Positions 1 to 7,044 are shown, counted from the first letter of the stretch. The stretch: DNA of 13,080 nucleotides from an uncultured Lysobacteraceae bacterium (GCA_946886995.1 CAMPJU010000015.1:1-13080); one strand, 5' to 3'. The notes: generated by a model not told the origin, from the letters alone. Program-made: numbers and translations.

Positions 1-1106
1 CGCAGCAGTAGCGGCTTCAGGCGCGCGTTGATGATGAAGGGCGCGACCGCGTTGACCAGTTGGGTTTCCAGCAGTTCGACCGAAGGCACTTCGTCCATCT
101 GCAGGCGCCACGAGTTGCGACCGCGGAGGTCGACCTGCTGCAGGTCCTGGTCGAGTCGGCCTTCGGGGAACAGGTGCGCTTGCGACACCAGCTCGTCGGG
201 CAGCAACGCCACCTGCGACAGCTCGGCAGAGTCGACCGTGCCGATTGCGTGGACCAGCTGGTTGGCCTCCGACGGTCCCTGCAACGCGCGCTCGCCTTCC
301 ATCATGTGCGCGTAGAACGCCGGCGGGCGGCGCACGGTCTGGCAGGCGTTGTTGATGATGAAGTCCAGGCGCGGGCGCGTGGCCACCAGTTGCGCGCAGA
401 AGGCCTCGACGCTGGGGGTGTGGCGCAGGTCCAGGCCGAAGACTTCCAGGCGGTCGCCCCATTCGGCGAAATCCGGCTCGGCGGCGTAGCGCGCGGCGGA
501 GTCGCGCGGGAATCGCGTGGTGACGATCAGCTCCGCGCCGGCGCGCAGCAGCTTGAGCCCGGCCTGGTACCCGATCTTGACGCGGCCGCCGGTCAGCAGC
601 GCCACGCGCCCGCGCAGGTCGGCGGTCTCGGTGCGCTTGAAGAAGTTGAGCTCCGCGCACGGCGGGCACAGCTGGTCGTAGAAGTGGTGCACGCGCGTGT
701 ACTTCTGCTTGCACACGTAGCAGTGCAGCAGTTCGGGTGACACGTTGTGCGAGACGGGGTCGGACGCGTTGTTGCGCGGGTCGTGCTGCCCGGGCGCCTG
801 CGGCGGGAAGTAGTTGGGCGTGGTGAACACCGGCTTGCGGCGCAGGGTGCGGATGCCGGTCCGGTCGAGCAGGGCTTCGGTCTGCCGCGCCTTCTCGCGT
901 GCACGCTCGCGTGCTTCGTCCTTCGCCTGGCGGCGGCGGGCGCGGGGCTCCGGGTGGTGGACCAGGGCGACGGCCTTCAGCAGGCGCTCGCGGCCATCGG
1001 CGTCGAGCTGCTGCAGCACGCTGCGGTCGGCGACGATCGCCTCGAGCAGGTCCAGGGCGGCCTGCAGGCGATCGGCGGCATCCGGCGGGCTGGCGTCGGT
1101 CGGCAT
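1..1106 (-). CDS. SDR-family oxidoreductase with N-terminal zinc-ribbon-like domain (partial, C-terminus off the left edge)
   Basis: The frame is open from an ATG at 1106 to the window edge, giving 368 residues. Residues 1-50 are helical and 55-80 are a strongly charged, probably coiled-coil stretch. Two CxxC pairs follow (C129/C132 and C147/C150), spaced like a zinc ribbon. A Rossmann fold then begins with TGGRVKIG at 172-179, the Gly-rich nucleotide-binding loop of short-chain dehydrogenases, and continues with the NNA motif at 252-254 and an NAVAPF helix near 352-357. About 95 residues separate NNA from NAVAPF, longer than in a classical SDR, so there is an insertion. The catalytic Ser and Tyr-xxx-Lys should lie beyond the edge and cannot be checked. 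Substrate is unknown; NAD(P)-dependent oxidoreduction is inferred from the fold. No clear ribosome-binding site precedes the start. It is last in a minus-strand series after the META lipoprotein gene. The SDR call is firm; zinc binding is inferred. Confidence 0.82.
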   Translation of the reverse strand, partial: MPTDASPPDAADRLQAALDLLEAIVADRSVLQQLDADGRERLLKAVALVHHPEPRARRRQAKDEARERAREKARQTEALLDRTGIRTLRRKPVFTTPNYFPPQAPGQHDPRNNASDPVSHNVSPELLHCYVCKQKYTRVHHFYDQLCPPCAELNFFKRTETADLRGRVALLTGGRVKIGYQAGLKLLRAGAELIVTTRFPRDSAARYAAEPDFAEWGDRLEVFGLDLRHTPSVEAFCAQLVATRPRLDFIINNACQTVRRPPAFYAHMMEGERALQGPSEANQLVHAIGTVDSAELSQVALLPDELVSQAHLFPEGRLDQDLQQVDLRGRNSWRLQMDEVPSVELLETQLVNAVAPFIINARLKPLLL

Positions 1107-1122
1107 TTGCGGGTGGTCCGGA

Positions 1123-1138
1123 GGGCGGTGAGCCGCCC
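1123..1138. other. GC-rich hairpin between lipoprotein and dehydrogenase genes
   Basis: A perfect inverted repeat, GGGCGG - TGAG - CCGCCC, forms a six-base-pair stem with a four-base loop in the 64-base gap between the META lipoprotein stop and the dehydrogenase start. No T-run follows on either strand, so it is not a standard intrinsic terminator. It could attenuate read-through, or stabilise the 3' end of the lipoprotein transcript. It lies 17 bases upstream of the dehydrogenase start, where it might also affect translation initiation. Confidence 0.4.
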
Positions 1139-1170
1139 ATTATCGCCTGCTGCCCGGATCGCGGCTCGCG

Positions 1171-1653
1171 TCAGTCGGAGTCCCGCACCGCGTGCCAGTG
1201 GCTGCGACGGCCATCCGCGTGGTCAAGGAACAGCTGCTCGGGCCAGCTCTCGGCGATGCGCCACTCGGCGGTGCCCGACACGAGGTCGGCGACCGCGGTG
1301 TCGGCGGCCATCAGCGCCGGGTCCGCGCAGGCGCGCCTGGTGGATCCCAACACGCCTACGACCAGGCGACCGGCCGCGTCCACGTGGTAGTCGCCGGCGA
1401 TCGCGTTGCACCCCCCGGTGACCTGCAGGCGGCCGTCCGCGAACGCCAGGCCATGCAGCGCGCGGCCGTTGGGGAAGGCGGCATCGAGTCGCTGTCCGCG
1501 CGCGTCGGTGGCGCCGTCGAGGGTCCAGCGGCCCACCTGCGCGAGCGCATCGGGACCAGCGGGGGCTGCGGATGGCGGGCTGGTGGGCGGTGCACTGGCG
1601 GTGCAGGCGGCCAGCGCGACAACGAGCAGCAGGGCAGGGGAAGAACGAGTCAT
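1171..1653 (-). CDS. META-domain (HslJ/DUF306-like) outer-membrane lipoprotein
   Basis: This is a 160-residue protein. A short signal peptide ends in a lipobox (LAAC, Cys17), so the mature protein should be lipidated and envelope-anchored. A Pro/Ala/Ser-rich linker (18-36) leads into a META domain at about 38-158. The domain shows the diagnostic GGCNAIAGDY motif at 80-89 and the second conserved Cys (C109 in RRAC), which usually follows a small-residue turn in this family. META domains occur in heat-shock protein HslJ and in secreted lipoproteins of unknown function, so no reaction can be assigned. The start at 1653 is supported by a GGAGG seven bases upstream and by the signal peptide beginning there. 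The gene lies 38 bases downstream of the M24 peptidase gene on the same strand, and the two may be cotranscribed. Confidence 0.85.
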   Translation of the reverse strand: MTRSSPALLLVVALAACTASAPPTSPPSAAPAGPDALAQVGRWTLDGATDARGQRLDAAFPNGRALHGLAFADGRLQVTGGCNAIAGDYHVDAAGRLVVGVLGSTRRACADPALMAADTAVADLVSGTAEWRIAESWPEQLFLDHADGRRSHWHAVRDSD

Positions 1654-1691
1654 CACGGGCCTCCGTCGGGCGGGCTCTCTGAAACCCCGTG

Positions 1692-3050
1692 TCAGTGCAC
1701 CACGTGCCACTGCACCTGGCGTCCCGCCAGGTAGGTCACGCGCTCGCCGTCGAACAGCGCGCTCTGCTCGAGCTTGATCTGCACGTGCTGCCCGTCCCAC
1801 TCCGGCACGCGCGCCATGACGTTGCCTTCGATGGCATACGCCGTCATCGGGTGCAGCGGCCAGTCGCCGCGGACGGGCGTGCCGTCCTGGTCGTCCCACA
1901 TGCCGATGGTGGGGCCGGGGGCGTGGCCGAAGAAGCCGATCGGATGGGAGTAGGTGGAGGCGATGAGGCCGGCTGCGCGGGCGTCGTCCGCCGTGGCTGC
2001 GAGCACCTCGTTGCCGGTGCGGCCGGTGGCGAAGTTGGCGGTCAGCAGGTCCTGCCAGCGGTTGCCGGCGGCGAGTGCGTCGCGCAGGCCGGCCGGGACG
2101 GCGTCCTCGCCTTCGCGAAGCACGTAGCCCATTTCCTGCGTGTCGGTGCACAGCTTGAGGTAGCAGATGCCGACGTCTGTATGCAGCACGTCGCCGCGCT
2201 GGATCACGCCTTGCTGGCCGCAGAACGGTGACTCGGCCGTGCAGTCGCCTCCGGCACGCTGCAGGTTGACGTCGGGCATGAACCACACCGGCAGGCCCAG
2301 GCCTTCGAAGCGCTCGCGGATGTACCAGGCGACATCGTCGGTCGTGGTCCTGCCGGGGGTGACGACGCGGTTGGAGAAGGCTTCGCCGATGACGCCGCGG
2401 GCGAGGGCGACGATGCCGGGGTAGATCTCACGCTCGGATGCAGTGCGTGTTTCCAGCCAGCGCACGACGAGGTCCTCGGCGGGGACCAGGCGCTCGGCGT
2501 ACTCGGCCGGAAGTGCCGCGATCAGTTGCTCGTGCAATCCGTGGGTCAGGCCGTCCGCCACGGGCCACTGGGCGGACACGTTGATGCCGATGCGCCGCGG
2601 GTCGGCTTCGGCGATGAAGTCCGCCAGCGCGTTCCATTGCGCCTCCTCGTCGCCGCCGGACCAGGCCGCCTCGTACGGGTCGCCGAACGGATAGCGGTTG
2701 ATCGAAGCGCGTCGGACGCTGCCGTCCGGCTGGCGATGGAACACCAGCATGGTGGTGCGCCGCGCGGCGTGGCTGGGCTGCGGGACCAGGGTGAAGTACA
2801 CCGGGTCCTCGGCGTATTCGCGCGCGATCACCAGCCACATGTCCAGGTCGGCCTCGCGCATCAGGCGGGGCAGCAGGGTGTCGAGGCGCTCGCGCAGGAT
2901 CCGGTTCTCGGGCTCGACGCGGTCGCGGGGCGACAGGACCGTGCCGGGTGCGTCGACGACGCGGCCTTGTGCGAACGGCGCGTCCTGCGCGGCCACCGGG
3001 ACGGCAGCGAGGATGCCCACCAGGATCGAAAGCGTCATACCCGTTCGCAT
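1692..3050 (-). CDS. exported M24-family metallopeptidase (aminopeptidase P-like)
   Basis: This 452-residue protein begins with a Sec-type signal peptide (hydrophobic 7-20, cleavage probably after VAA at 19-21), which places it in the periplasm or outside the cell. The C-terminal half carries a pita-bread fold with all five expected metal ligands: D292 in HTDVG, D303 ten residues later, H376 in GHAPGP, E408 in AIEGN and E428 in KLEQ. H369 may assist catalysis. It should therefore be an active dinuclear-metal peptidase removing N-terminal residues, perhaps before proline; the actual substrate is unknown. Residues 50-200 form the non-catalytic N-terminal domain of the creatinase/prolidase type. 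Four cysteines cluster near the active site (C270, C277, C296, C301) and could form disulfides after export. A GGGGG ten bases before the ATG at 3050 is the likely ribosome-binding site; Met5 is an alternative start. It follows dbpA with 29 bases between. Confidence 0.88.
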   Translation of the reverse strand: MRTGMTLSILVGILAAVPVAAQDAPFAQGRVVDAPGTVLSPRDRVEPENRILRERLDTLLPRLMREADLDMWLVIAREYAEDPVYFTLVPQPSHAARRTTMLVFHRQPDGSVRRASINRYPFGDPYEAAWSGGDEEAQWNALADFIAEADPRRIGINVSAQWPVADGLTHGLHEQLIAALPAEYAERLVPAEDLVVRWLETRTASEREIYPGIVALARGVIGEAFSNRVVTPGRTTTDDVAWYIRERFEGLGLPVWFMPDVNLQRAGGDCTAESPFCGQQGVIQRGDVLHTDVGICYLKLCTDTQEMGYVLREGEDAVPAGLRDALAAGNRWQDLLTANFATGRTGNEVLAATADDARAAGLIASTYSHPIGFFGHAPGPTIGMWDDQDGTPVRGDWPLHPMTAYAIEGNVMARVPEWDGQHVQIKLEQSALFDGERVTYLAGRQVQWHVVH

Positions 3051-3079
3051 GTGCGTTGTTCCCCCGTCATGTCCGTTGG

Positions 3080-4462
3080 CTATAGCGCGTTCACCCGGAA
3101 CCTGCGCCCCTTGATCTTGCCGGCGCGCAGCCGCGACAGCGCCTTGTCCGCCTGGCCGCGGGCGATCGCCACGTAGCTGCGGGTGGCGTAGACGTCGATC
3201 TTGCCGATCGCGTCCTTGTGCAGCCCCGCATCGCCGGTGAGCGCACCCACGATGTCGCCCGGGCGCAGCTTGTCGGTGCGGCCGGCATCGATGCGCAACG
3301 TGGCCATGGTCGCCTGCGGCACCGAGCGCGGCTTGCCGGTCAGCGGGATCACCTTGTCCCACTGCAGCGGTTCGCCCTGTCGCTCCTCGACCAGCCGGGC
3401 GCGGGGCATCTCCTTCGGCGCACACAGGCTCAGCGCCAGCCCGTTGCGTCCCGCGCGCCCGGTGCGCCCGATGCGGTGCAGGTAGGCGTCCGCGTCCGTC
3501 GGCAGTTCGTAATTGACCACCGCGCCGATGTCCTCGACGTCGATGCCGCGCGCGGCCACGTCGCTGGCGACCAGCACGTTGCAGCTGCGGTTGGCGAACC
3601 GCACCAGCACCTCGTCGCGGTCGCGCTGCTCCATGTCGCCATGCAGTGCCAGCGCCTGGAAGCCGTAGTGGTCCAGCGAACCCACCAGCTCGTCGACGTC
3701 GCGGCGGGTGTTGCAGAACACCACGGCCGACTCGGGCTGGAAGCGCACCAGCAGCGAGGCGAGCGCCGGGGCCCGGCGGGCGGGGTCGACTTCGAAGAAC
3801 AGTTGCACGATGCCCGCGGGCTCGTGGCCGTCGCCGACGCTCACCTCGATGGCGTCGCGCAGCATGGCGTTGCCGAGCGTGCGGATCGCTTCCGGGAACG
3901 TCGCGGAGAACAGCAGGGCCTGCCGGTCCTTCGGCAGCTTGCGGACGATGTCGCGGATCTGGTCCTCGAAGCCCATGTCCAGCATGCGGTCGGCCTCGTC
4001 GAGCACCAGCGTGCGGACGCCGGCGAGTTTCAACGCGCCCTTGGCCACCAGCTCCTGGATCCGGCCCGGGGTGCCGACGACGACGTGCGGCGCGTGTTCG
4101 AGCGAGGCGAGCTGCGGCCCCAGCGGGATGCCGCCGCACAGGATCGAGAGCTTCAGGTTGGCGATGCCGGTGGCGAGCTTGCGCAGCTGCTTGCCGACCT
4201 GGTCGGCGAGTTCGCGGGTGGGGCAGAGCACCAGCGCCTGGGTGCGGACCGCCTCGGGATCGATCGCCTGCAGCACGCCCAGCCCGAAGGCGGCGGTCTT
4301 GCCGCTGCCGGTGGGCGCCTGCGCGATCACGTCGCGGCCGGCCAGGATCGCGGGCAGCGCCTGGGCCTGGATGGGTGTCATCTCCGTGTACCCGAGTGCC
4401 TCCAGGCCGGGCTGCAGGGTCGGCGAGAGGGGCAGGGTCTGGAATGTCGGGGCGTCGGGCAT
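3080..4462 (-). CDS. dbpA: ATP-dependent RNA helicase DbpA
   Basis: This is a DEAD-box helicase that remodels 23S rRNA during assembly of the large ribosomal subunit. In the characterised E. coli protein, the C-terminal domain recognises hairpin 92. At 460 residues it is about the same length as the E. coli enzyme (457). Visible motifs are the Q motif (about 7-32), Walker A APTGSGKT (49-56), PTRELA (81-86), TPGR (131-134), DEAD (155-158), SAT (186-188), DVAARG (301-306) and HRIGRTGRAG (329-338). The C-terminal DbpA RNA-binding domain (about 385-460) is clear: RPGDIVGALTG at 400-410, IGKIDVY at 419-425 and KIKGRRFRV at 449-457. This domain separates DbpA from RhlE, SrmB and CsdA. The start at 4462 gives a normal N-terminus, though I see no Shine-Dalgarno sequence before it. 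The upstream neighbour on the other strand is the beta-lactamase, only 37 bases away. Confidence 0.95.
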   Translation of the reverse strand: MPDAPTFQTLPLSPTLQPGLEALGYTEMTPIQAQALPAILAGRDVIAQAPTGSGKTAAFGLGVLQAIDPEAVRTQALVLCPTRELADQVGKQLRKLATGIANLKLSILCGGIPLGPQLASLEHAPHVVVGTPGRIQELVAKGALKLAGVRTLVLDEADRMLDMGFEDQIRDIVRKLPKDRQALLFSATFPEAIRTLGNAMLRDAIEVSVGDGHEPAGIVQLFFEVDPARRAPALASLLVRFQPESAVVFCNTRRDVDELVGSLDHYGFQALALHGDMEQRDRDEVLVRFANRSCNVLVASDVAARGIDVEDIGAVVNYELPTDADAYLHRIGRTGRAGRNGLALSLCAPKEMPRARLVEERQGEPLQWDKVIPLTGKPRSVPQATMATLRIDAGRTDKLRPGDIVGALTGDAGLHKDAIGKIDVYATRSYVAIARGQADKALSRLRAGKIKGRRFRVNAL

Positions 4463-4499
4463 GCGGCATGATCGCAGGGACTGGACACGAGGGCACGGA
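4463..4499. promoter_or_regulatory. 37-base divergent spacer between dbpA and the beta-lactamase gene
   Basis: The two start codons face away from each other across 37 bases. This is too short to hold two complete promoters and leaders, so at least one promoter must lie inside the opposing coding region, or transcripts are nearly leaderless. On the plus side a GAGGG at 4489-4493, six bases before the ATG, is a good ribosome-binding site for the beta-lactamase. No comparable site is seen for dbpA. I do not see a LysR-type T-N11-A operator or a convincing -35/-10 pair. Confidence 0.4.
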
Positions 4500-5399
4500 A
4501 TGAACATCGACAGGAAGCGCCGGGGCGTGCTGGGCGCGATGCTGGCCACGCCGGTCGTGTTGTCCGCCGGGGGCGCGCTGCGCGCCGCGGTGGTCGATGC
4601 CGCCGGACCGCTCGACCGGCTCGTCGCGCTCGAACGGCGGCACGGTGGCCGCCTGGGCGTCGCGATCCTCGACACCGCCGGTGGCCGCCGCATCAACCAT
4701 CGCGGCGAGGAACGCTTCGCGATGTGCAGCACCTTCAAGTGGCTGCTCGCCGCGCAGGTACTCGCGCGGGTCGACCGCGGCGAGGAAACGCTGGACCGCC
4801 GCATCCTGGTCGCTGAATCCGACATCGTCTCCCACTCGCCGGTCACGGAGCACCGCATCGGCGGACCGGGCATGACCGTTGCCGAACTGGCCGAGGCGGC
4901 AGTCACGCGCAGCGACAACGCCGCCGCCAACCTGCTGCTGGCCAATAGCGGCGGCCCTGAAGGGTTCACCGCCTTCCTGCGCTCCATCGGCGACGAATGG
5001 ACGCGCCTGGACCGGATCGAGACGGCGCTCAATTCGGCCACTCCCGGCGACCCGCGCGACACCACCACGCCCGCGGCGATGCTGCGCGACCTGCAGGCCG
5101 TGCTGCTCGGCGACGTGCTGCAGCCTGCCTCGCGCGACTTGCTGGTTGGCTGGCTGGTCGGCAACCAGACGGGCGACGCGCGTTTGCGTGCCGGCCTGCC
5201 GGACACCTGGCGCGTGGGCGAGAAGACCGGCTCGGGCGGGCACGCCTCCCACAACGACGTCGGCATCGCGTGGCCGCCCGGCCGCGCGCCGTTGCTGGTC
5301 GCGGCCTATTACGCGGAGGCCGAAGACACCACGCAGGCCCAGCGCGACGCCGTGCTCGCCGACGTGGGCCGGGTCGTGGCGGGACTCGCCACCGCCTGA
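4500..5399 (+). CDS. bla: class A serine beta-lactamase, L2-like
   Basis: This enzyme hydrolyses beta-lactams in the periplasm through an acyl-serine intermediate. It has 299 residues, normal for the class. Catalytic motifs are complete: S77-T-F-K80 (Ambler S70xxK73) in MCSTFK, S138-D-N140 (SDN 130-132), E174 with N178 (E166/N170 of the omega loop) and K242-T-G (KTG 234-236) continuing SGG. Cys76 corresponds to Ambler C69, but the position of C238 is Gly, so there is no KPC-type disulfide. The pattern resembles the Stenotrophomonas L2 enzyme and CTX-M; the stretch NSATPGDPRDTTTPAAM (178-194) is close to L2 as I remember it. The N-terminus has KRR followed by GVLGAML and an ALRA cleavage region, consistent with Tat export as in L2. 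No ampR-type regulator adjoins it, and its divergent neighbour is dbpA. Its stop lies 6 bases from that of the convergent SRPBCC gene. Hydrolysis spectrum cannot be judged from sequence. Confidence 0.93.
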   Translation: MNIDRKRRGVLGAMLATPVVLSAGGALRAAVVDAAGPLDRLVALERRHGGRLGVAILDTAGGRRINHRGEERFAMCSTFKWLLAAQVLARVDRGEETLDRRILVAESDIVSHSPVTEHRIGGPGMTVAELAEAAVTRSDNAAANLLLANSGGPEGFTAFLRSIGDEWTRLDRIETALNSATPGDPRDTTTPAAMLRDLQAVLLGDVLQPASRDLLVGWLVGNQTGDARLRAGLPDTWRVGEKTGSGGHASHNDVGIAWPPGRAPLLVAAYYAEAEDTTQAQRDAVLADVGRVVAGLATA

Positions 5400-5405
5400 C
5401 GGTGA

Positions 5406-5855
5406 CTATTCGTCCGGGATCTCCGGTTCCACCAGCTGCGCGAGCAGCACCAGCGATTCCTGCCAGCCCAGGTAGCAGCCCTCGACCGGGATCGCGTCCG
5501 GGATGCCTTCCTGCACGATCTGCACGTCGGTGCCGACGGAGACCGGCTTCAGCGTCACGGTGGTGACCATGGTCCCGGGCAGGTTGGGATCCTCGAACCG
5601 GTCGTCGTTGCGGATGCGCTCGTTGGGCACCAGCTCCAGGTAGGTGCCGCCGAAGGCGTGGCCGTTGCCCGTGGAGAAGTTGGTGAACGACATGCGGTAG
5701 GTGCCGCCGACCTTGGCGTCGAGGTGGTGGACCTTGCAGGTGAATCCGTGGGGCGGCAGCCACTTGGGGATGGCGTCGGGGTCCAGGAAGGCGCGGTAGA
5801 TGCGCTCGGGCGGGGCCTTCAGGACGCGGTGGAGGCGGACGGTGTTGCTGGCCAT
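5406..5855 (-). CDS. SRPBCC / AHSA1-domain protein
   Basis: This 149-residue cytoplasmic protein has the START-like (Bet v 1) fold of the Activator of Hsp90 ATPase homolog 1 family. Landmarks are the N-terminal strand VRLHRVLKAPPERIYRAF (6-23), KW at 31-32, the GGTY turn at 50-53, and the C-terminal helix beginning GWQESLVLL (130-138). Bacterial members bind small hydrophobic ligands or are adaptors or toxin-type accessory proteins, often of unknown ligand; no Hsp90 role should be assumed. The start at 5855 has a GGAG nine bases upstream. The gene stands alone, convergent with the beta-lactamase (6 bases apart) and divergent from the 50-residue protein gene. Fold assignment is firm and function unknown. 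Confidence 0.87.
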   Translation of the reverse strand: MASNTVRLHRVLKAPPERIYRAFLDPDAIPKWLPPHGFTCKVHHLDAKVGGTYRMSFTNFSTGNGHAFGGTYLELVPNERIRNDDRFEDPNLPGTMVTTVTLKPVSVGTDVQIVQEGIPDAIPVEGCYLGWQESLVLLAQLVEPEIPDE

Positions 5856-5871
5856 GGTCAGGCACTCCGAT

Positions 5872-5885
5872 GGGGCGCTCGCCCC
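5872..5885. other. GC palindrome in the SRPBCC leader
   Basis: GGGGCG-CT-CGCCCC forms a near-perfect palindrome 17 bases upstream of the SRPBCC start codon. It is followed on the plus strand by TATTTAA, the only AT-rich patch of this divergent spacer. On the minus strand the patch reads as a possible -10 element (TTAAAT), but no good -35 lies 16-18 bases before it. The palindrome could be a regulator site or a leader hairpin; evidence is only structural. Confidence 0.3.
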
Positions 5886-5939
5886 TATTTAACGGCCGGG
5901 GGCGTAAAAGGGAAGCCGACACCCGCGGGGAGCGCAGCA

Positions 5940-6092
5940 GTGGCCGGAAAGCCCGGGAAACCCGACCCGAAGCCGACAGTCGAGCAGGAGCAGGAGCGCA
6001 TCGAGCAGGAAGCGCTGGTCGACTTCGAGAGCGAGCAGAGCTTCCCGGCGAGCGACCCGCCGGGCTGGACGCTCGGGCCGGACCACGACTGA
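5940..6092 (+). CDS. small conserved acidic protein with SFPASDPP motif (50 residues)
   Basis: A GTG start at 5940, with GGGGAG about seven bases upstream, opens a 50-residue frame that ends four bases before the next gene. The product is hydrophilic: a Lys/Pro-rich head (1-13), a Glu/Gln-rich helix (14-33) and a tail containing SFPASDPPGW at 34-43. The SFPASDPP signature recurs in many short uncharacterised proteobacterial proteins, which I treat as real family evidence, but I know no function for it. There is no signal peptide, membrane segment or cysteine. Tight spacing with the downstream PLP enzyme suggests cotranscription and probably translational coupling. The frame remains open further upstream, but no other start there has both a ribosome-binding site and a family-like sequence. 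Confidence 0.72.
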   Translation: MAGKPGKPDPKPTVEQEQERIEQEALVDFESEQSFPASDPPGWTLGPDHD

Positions 6093-6096
6093 CGCC

Positions 6097-7035
6097 GTGC
6101 GCTATCCCGGCGTGTCCAGGTCGATCCTCGATGCCATCGGCGACACGCCGCTGCTGGAGATCGACGGGGTCTTCGCCAAGCTCGAGTTCATGAACCCCTC
6201 GGGGTCGATCAAGGCGCGCATCGCCTGGTACATGGTCGAGAAGGCCGAGGCGGCCGGGTTGCTCAAGCCCGGCGACACCATCGTCGAGGCCACCAGCGGC
6301 AACACCGGCAATGCGCTGTCGATGGTCGCGGCGGTCAAGGGCTACCGGATGGTGGTGGTGATGCCGGAAGGCCTGTCGAACGAGCGCGTGGCGATCTCGC
6401 GTGCGTACGGCGCGGAGGTCCGGTTCGTCGGGCACTTCCACGTCAACGCGGCGCTGGAAGAGGCGAAGCGCCTGGGCGAACGGCCCGGCTTCTTCGCGCC
6501 CGCCCAGTTCGAATCCGAATACAACATCGAGGAGAACCGCGAACTCCTCGGTCCGGAGATCCTGGCGCAGCTGCAGGGCCGCCTGCCCGACGCGCTGGTG
6601 ATGGGCGTGGGCACCGGCGGCACCCTGATCGGGGTGGGGCAGGCGGTCCGCGCCGCGAATCCGGCGGTGCGCCTGTTCGCGATGGAGCCCTCCGAGTCGC
6701 AGACCATCCTGTGCGGCGAGATCAGCGAGCACGAGATCGAGGGCATCTCCGACGGCTTCGTGCCCGGGATCTTCGCGCGCAACGCGGCGCTGGTGGACGA
6801 CACGCTGTCGGTCGACAGCAGCGACGCGGTCGCCGAGATGCGCCGGCTCGCACGGGAACACGGACTGCTGTGCGGCCCCAGCTCCGGCGCGCACCTCGTC
6901 GCTGCACGGCGGGTCCGCGAGCAGCACCCGGAGTTGCGCACGGTGGTGACGCTGTTCTGCGACGAGGGCGAGAAGTACCTGCAGGAGCACTTTTCCGAAC
7001 CCGCTTCCGGGGTGGTCGGCGACGCGTTCGGGTGA
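6097..7035 (+). CDS. PLP-dependent cysteine synthase family enzyme
   Basis: This 312-residue fold-type II PLP enzyme resembles O-acetylserine sulfhydrylase and cystathionine beta-synthase. The Schiff-base lysine is K39 in NPSGSIKAR, the substrate-binding loop is TSGNTGN at 66-72, the phosphate-binding loop is GTGGT at 172-176, and PSSGA at 261-265 contacts the pyridine ring. The likely chemistry is beta-replacement on an activated serine to give cysteine or a related amino acid; a cystathionine or diaminopropionate synthase-like role cannot be excluded. In CysK/CysM the residue after the lysine is usually Asp (KDR), whereas here it is Ala, and the protein has no C-terminal CBS domain. The GTG start at 6097 gives a compact N-terminus and lies 4 bases after the 50-residue gene, with only a weak ribosome-binding site, so reinitiation is likely. 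It ends 9 bases from the convergent amidohydrolase stop. Confidence 0.88.
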   Translation: MRYPGVSRSILDAIGDTPLLEIDGVFAKLEFMNPSGSIKARIAWYMVEKAEAAGLLKPGDTIVEATSGNTGNALSMVAAVKGYRMVVVMPEGLSNERVAISRAYGAEVRFVGHFHVNAALEEAKRLGERPGFFAPAQFESEYNIEENRELLGPEILAQLQGRLPDALVMGVGTGGTLIGVGQAVRAANPAVRLFAMEPSESQTILCGEISEHEIEGISDGFVPGIFARNAALVDDTLSVDSSDAVAEMRRLAREHGLLCGPSSGAHLVAARRVREQHPELRTVVTLFCDEGEKYLQEHFSEPASGVVGDAFG

Positions 7036-7044
7036 GAAGCGCGC

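Noticed and set aside
60..740. Plus-strand frame of 226 codons opposite the dehydrogenase
   Set aside because: The minus strand shows the Rossmann glycine loop, NNA motif and paired cysteines, so the plus frame is a shadow.
3218..4471. Plus-strand frame of 417 codons antisense to dbpA
   Set aside because: It mirrors a fully conserved helicase gene and its composition (His/Gln/Gly/Arg-rich) is typical of a GC-driven antisense frame.
1692..5252. A minus-strand frame of 1186 codons running through the M24 gene, out of frame with dbpA, and antisense to the beta-lactamase
   Set aside because: Only the part from 3050 to 1692 looks like a protein family. The rest is an Arg/Ala/Gly/Pro-rich shadow caused by high GC content.
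4463..5266. Upstream extension of the dbpA frame, antisense to the beta-lactamase
   Set aside because: The translated extension has no family features, and DbpA proteins start close to the Q motif, which begins at residue 7 from the start at 4462.
5872..5892. GC palindrome followed by TATTT as an intrinsic terminator on the plus strand
   Set aside because: The T-run is broken and too short, and the only upstream plus-strand gene ends nearly 500 bases earlier, so I list it only as a palindrome.
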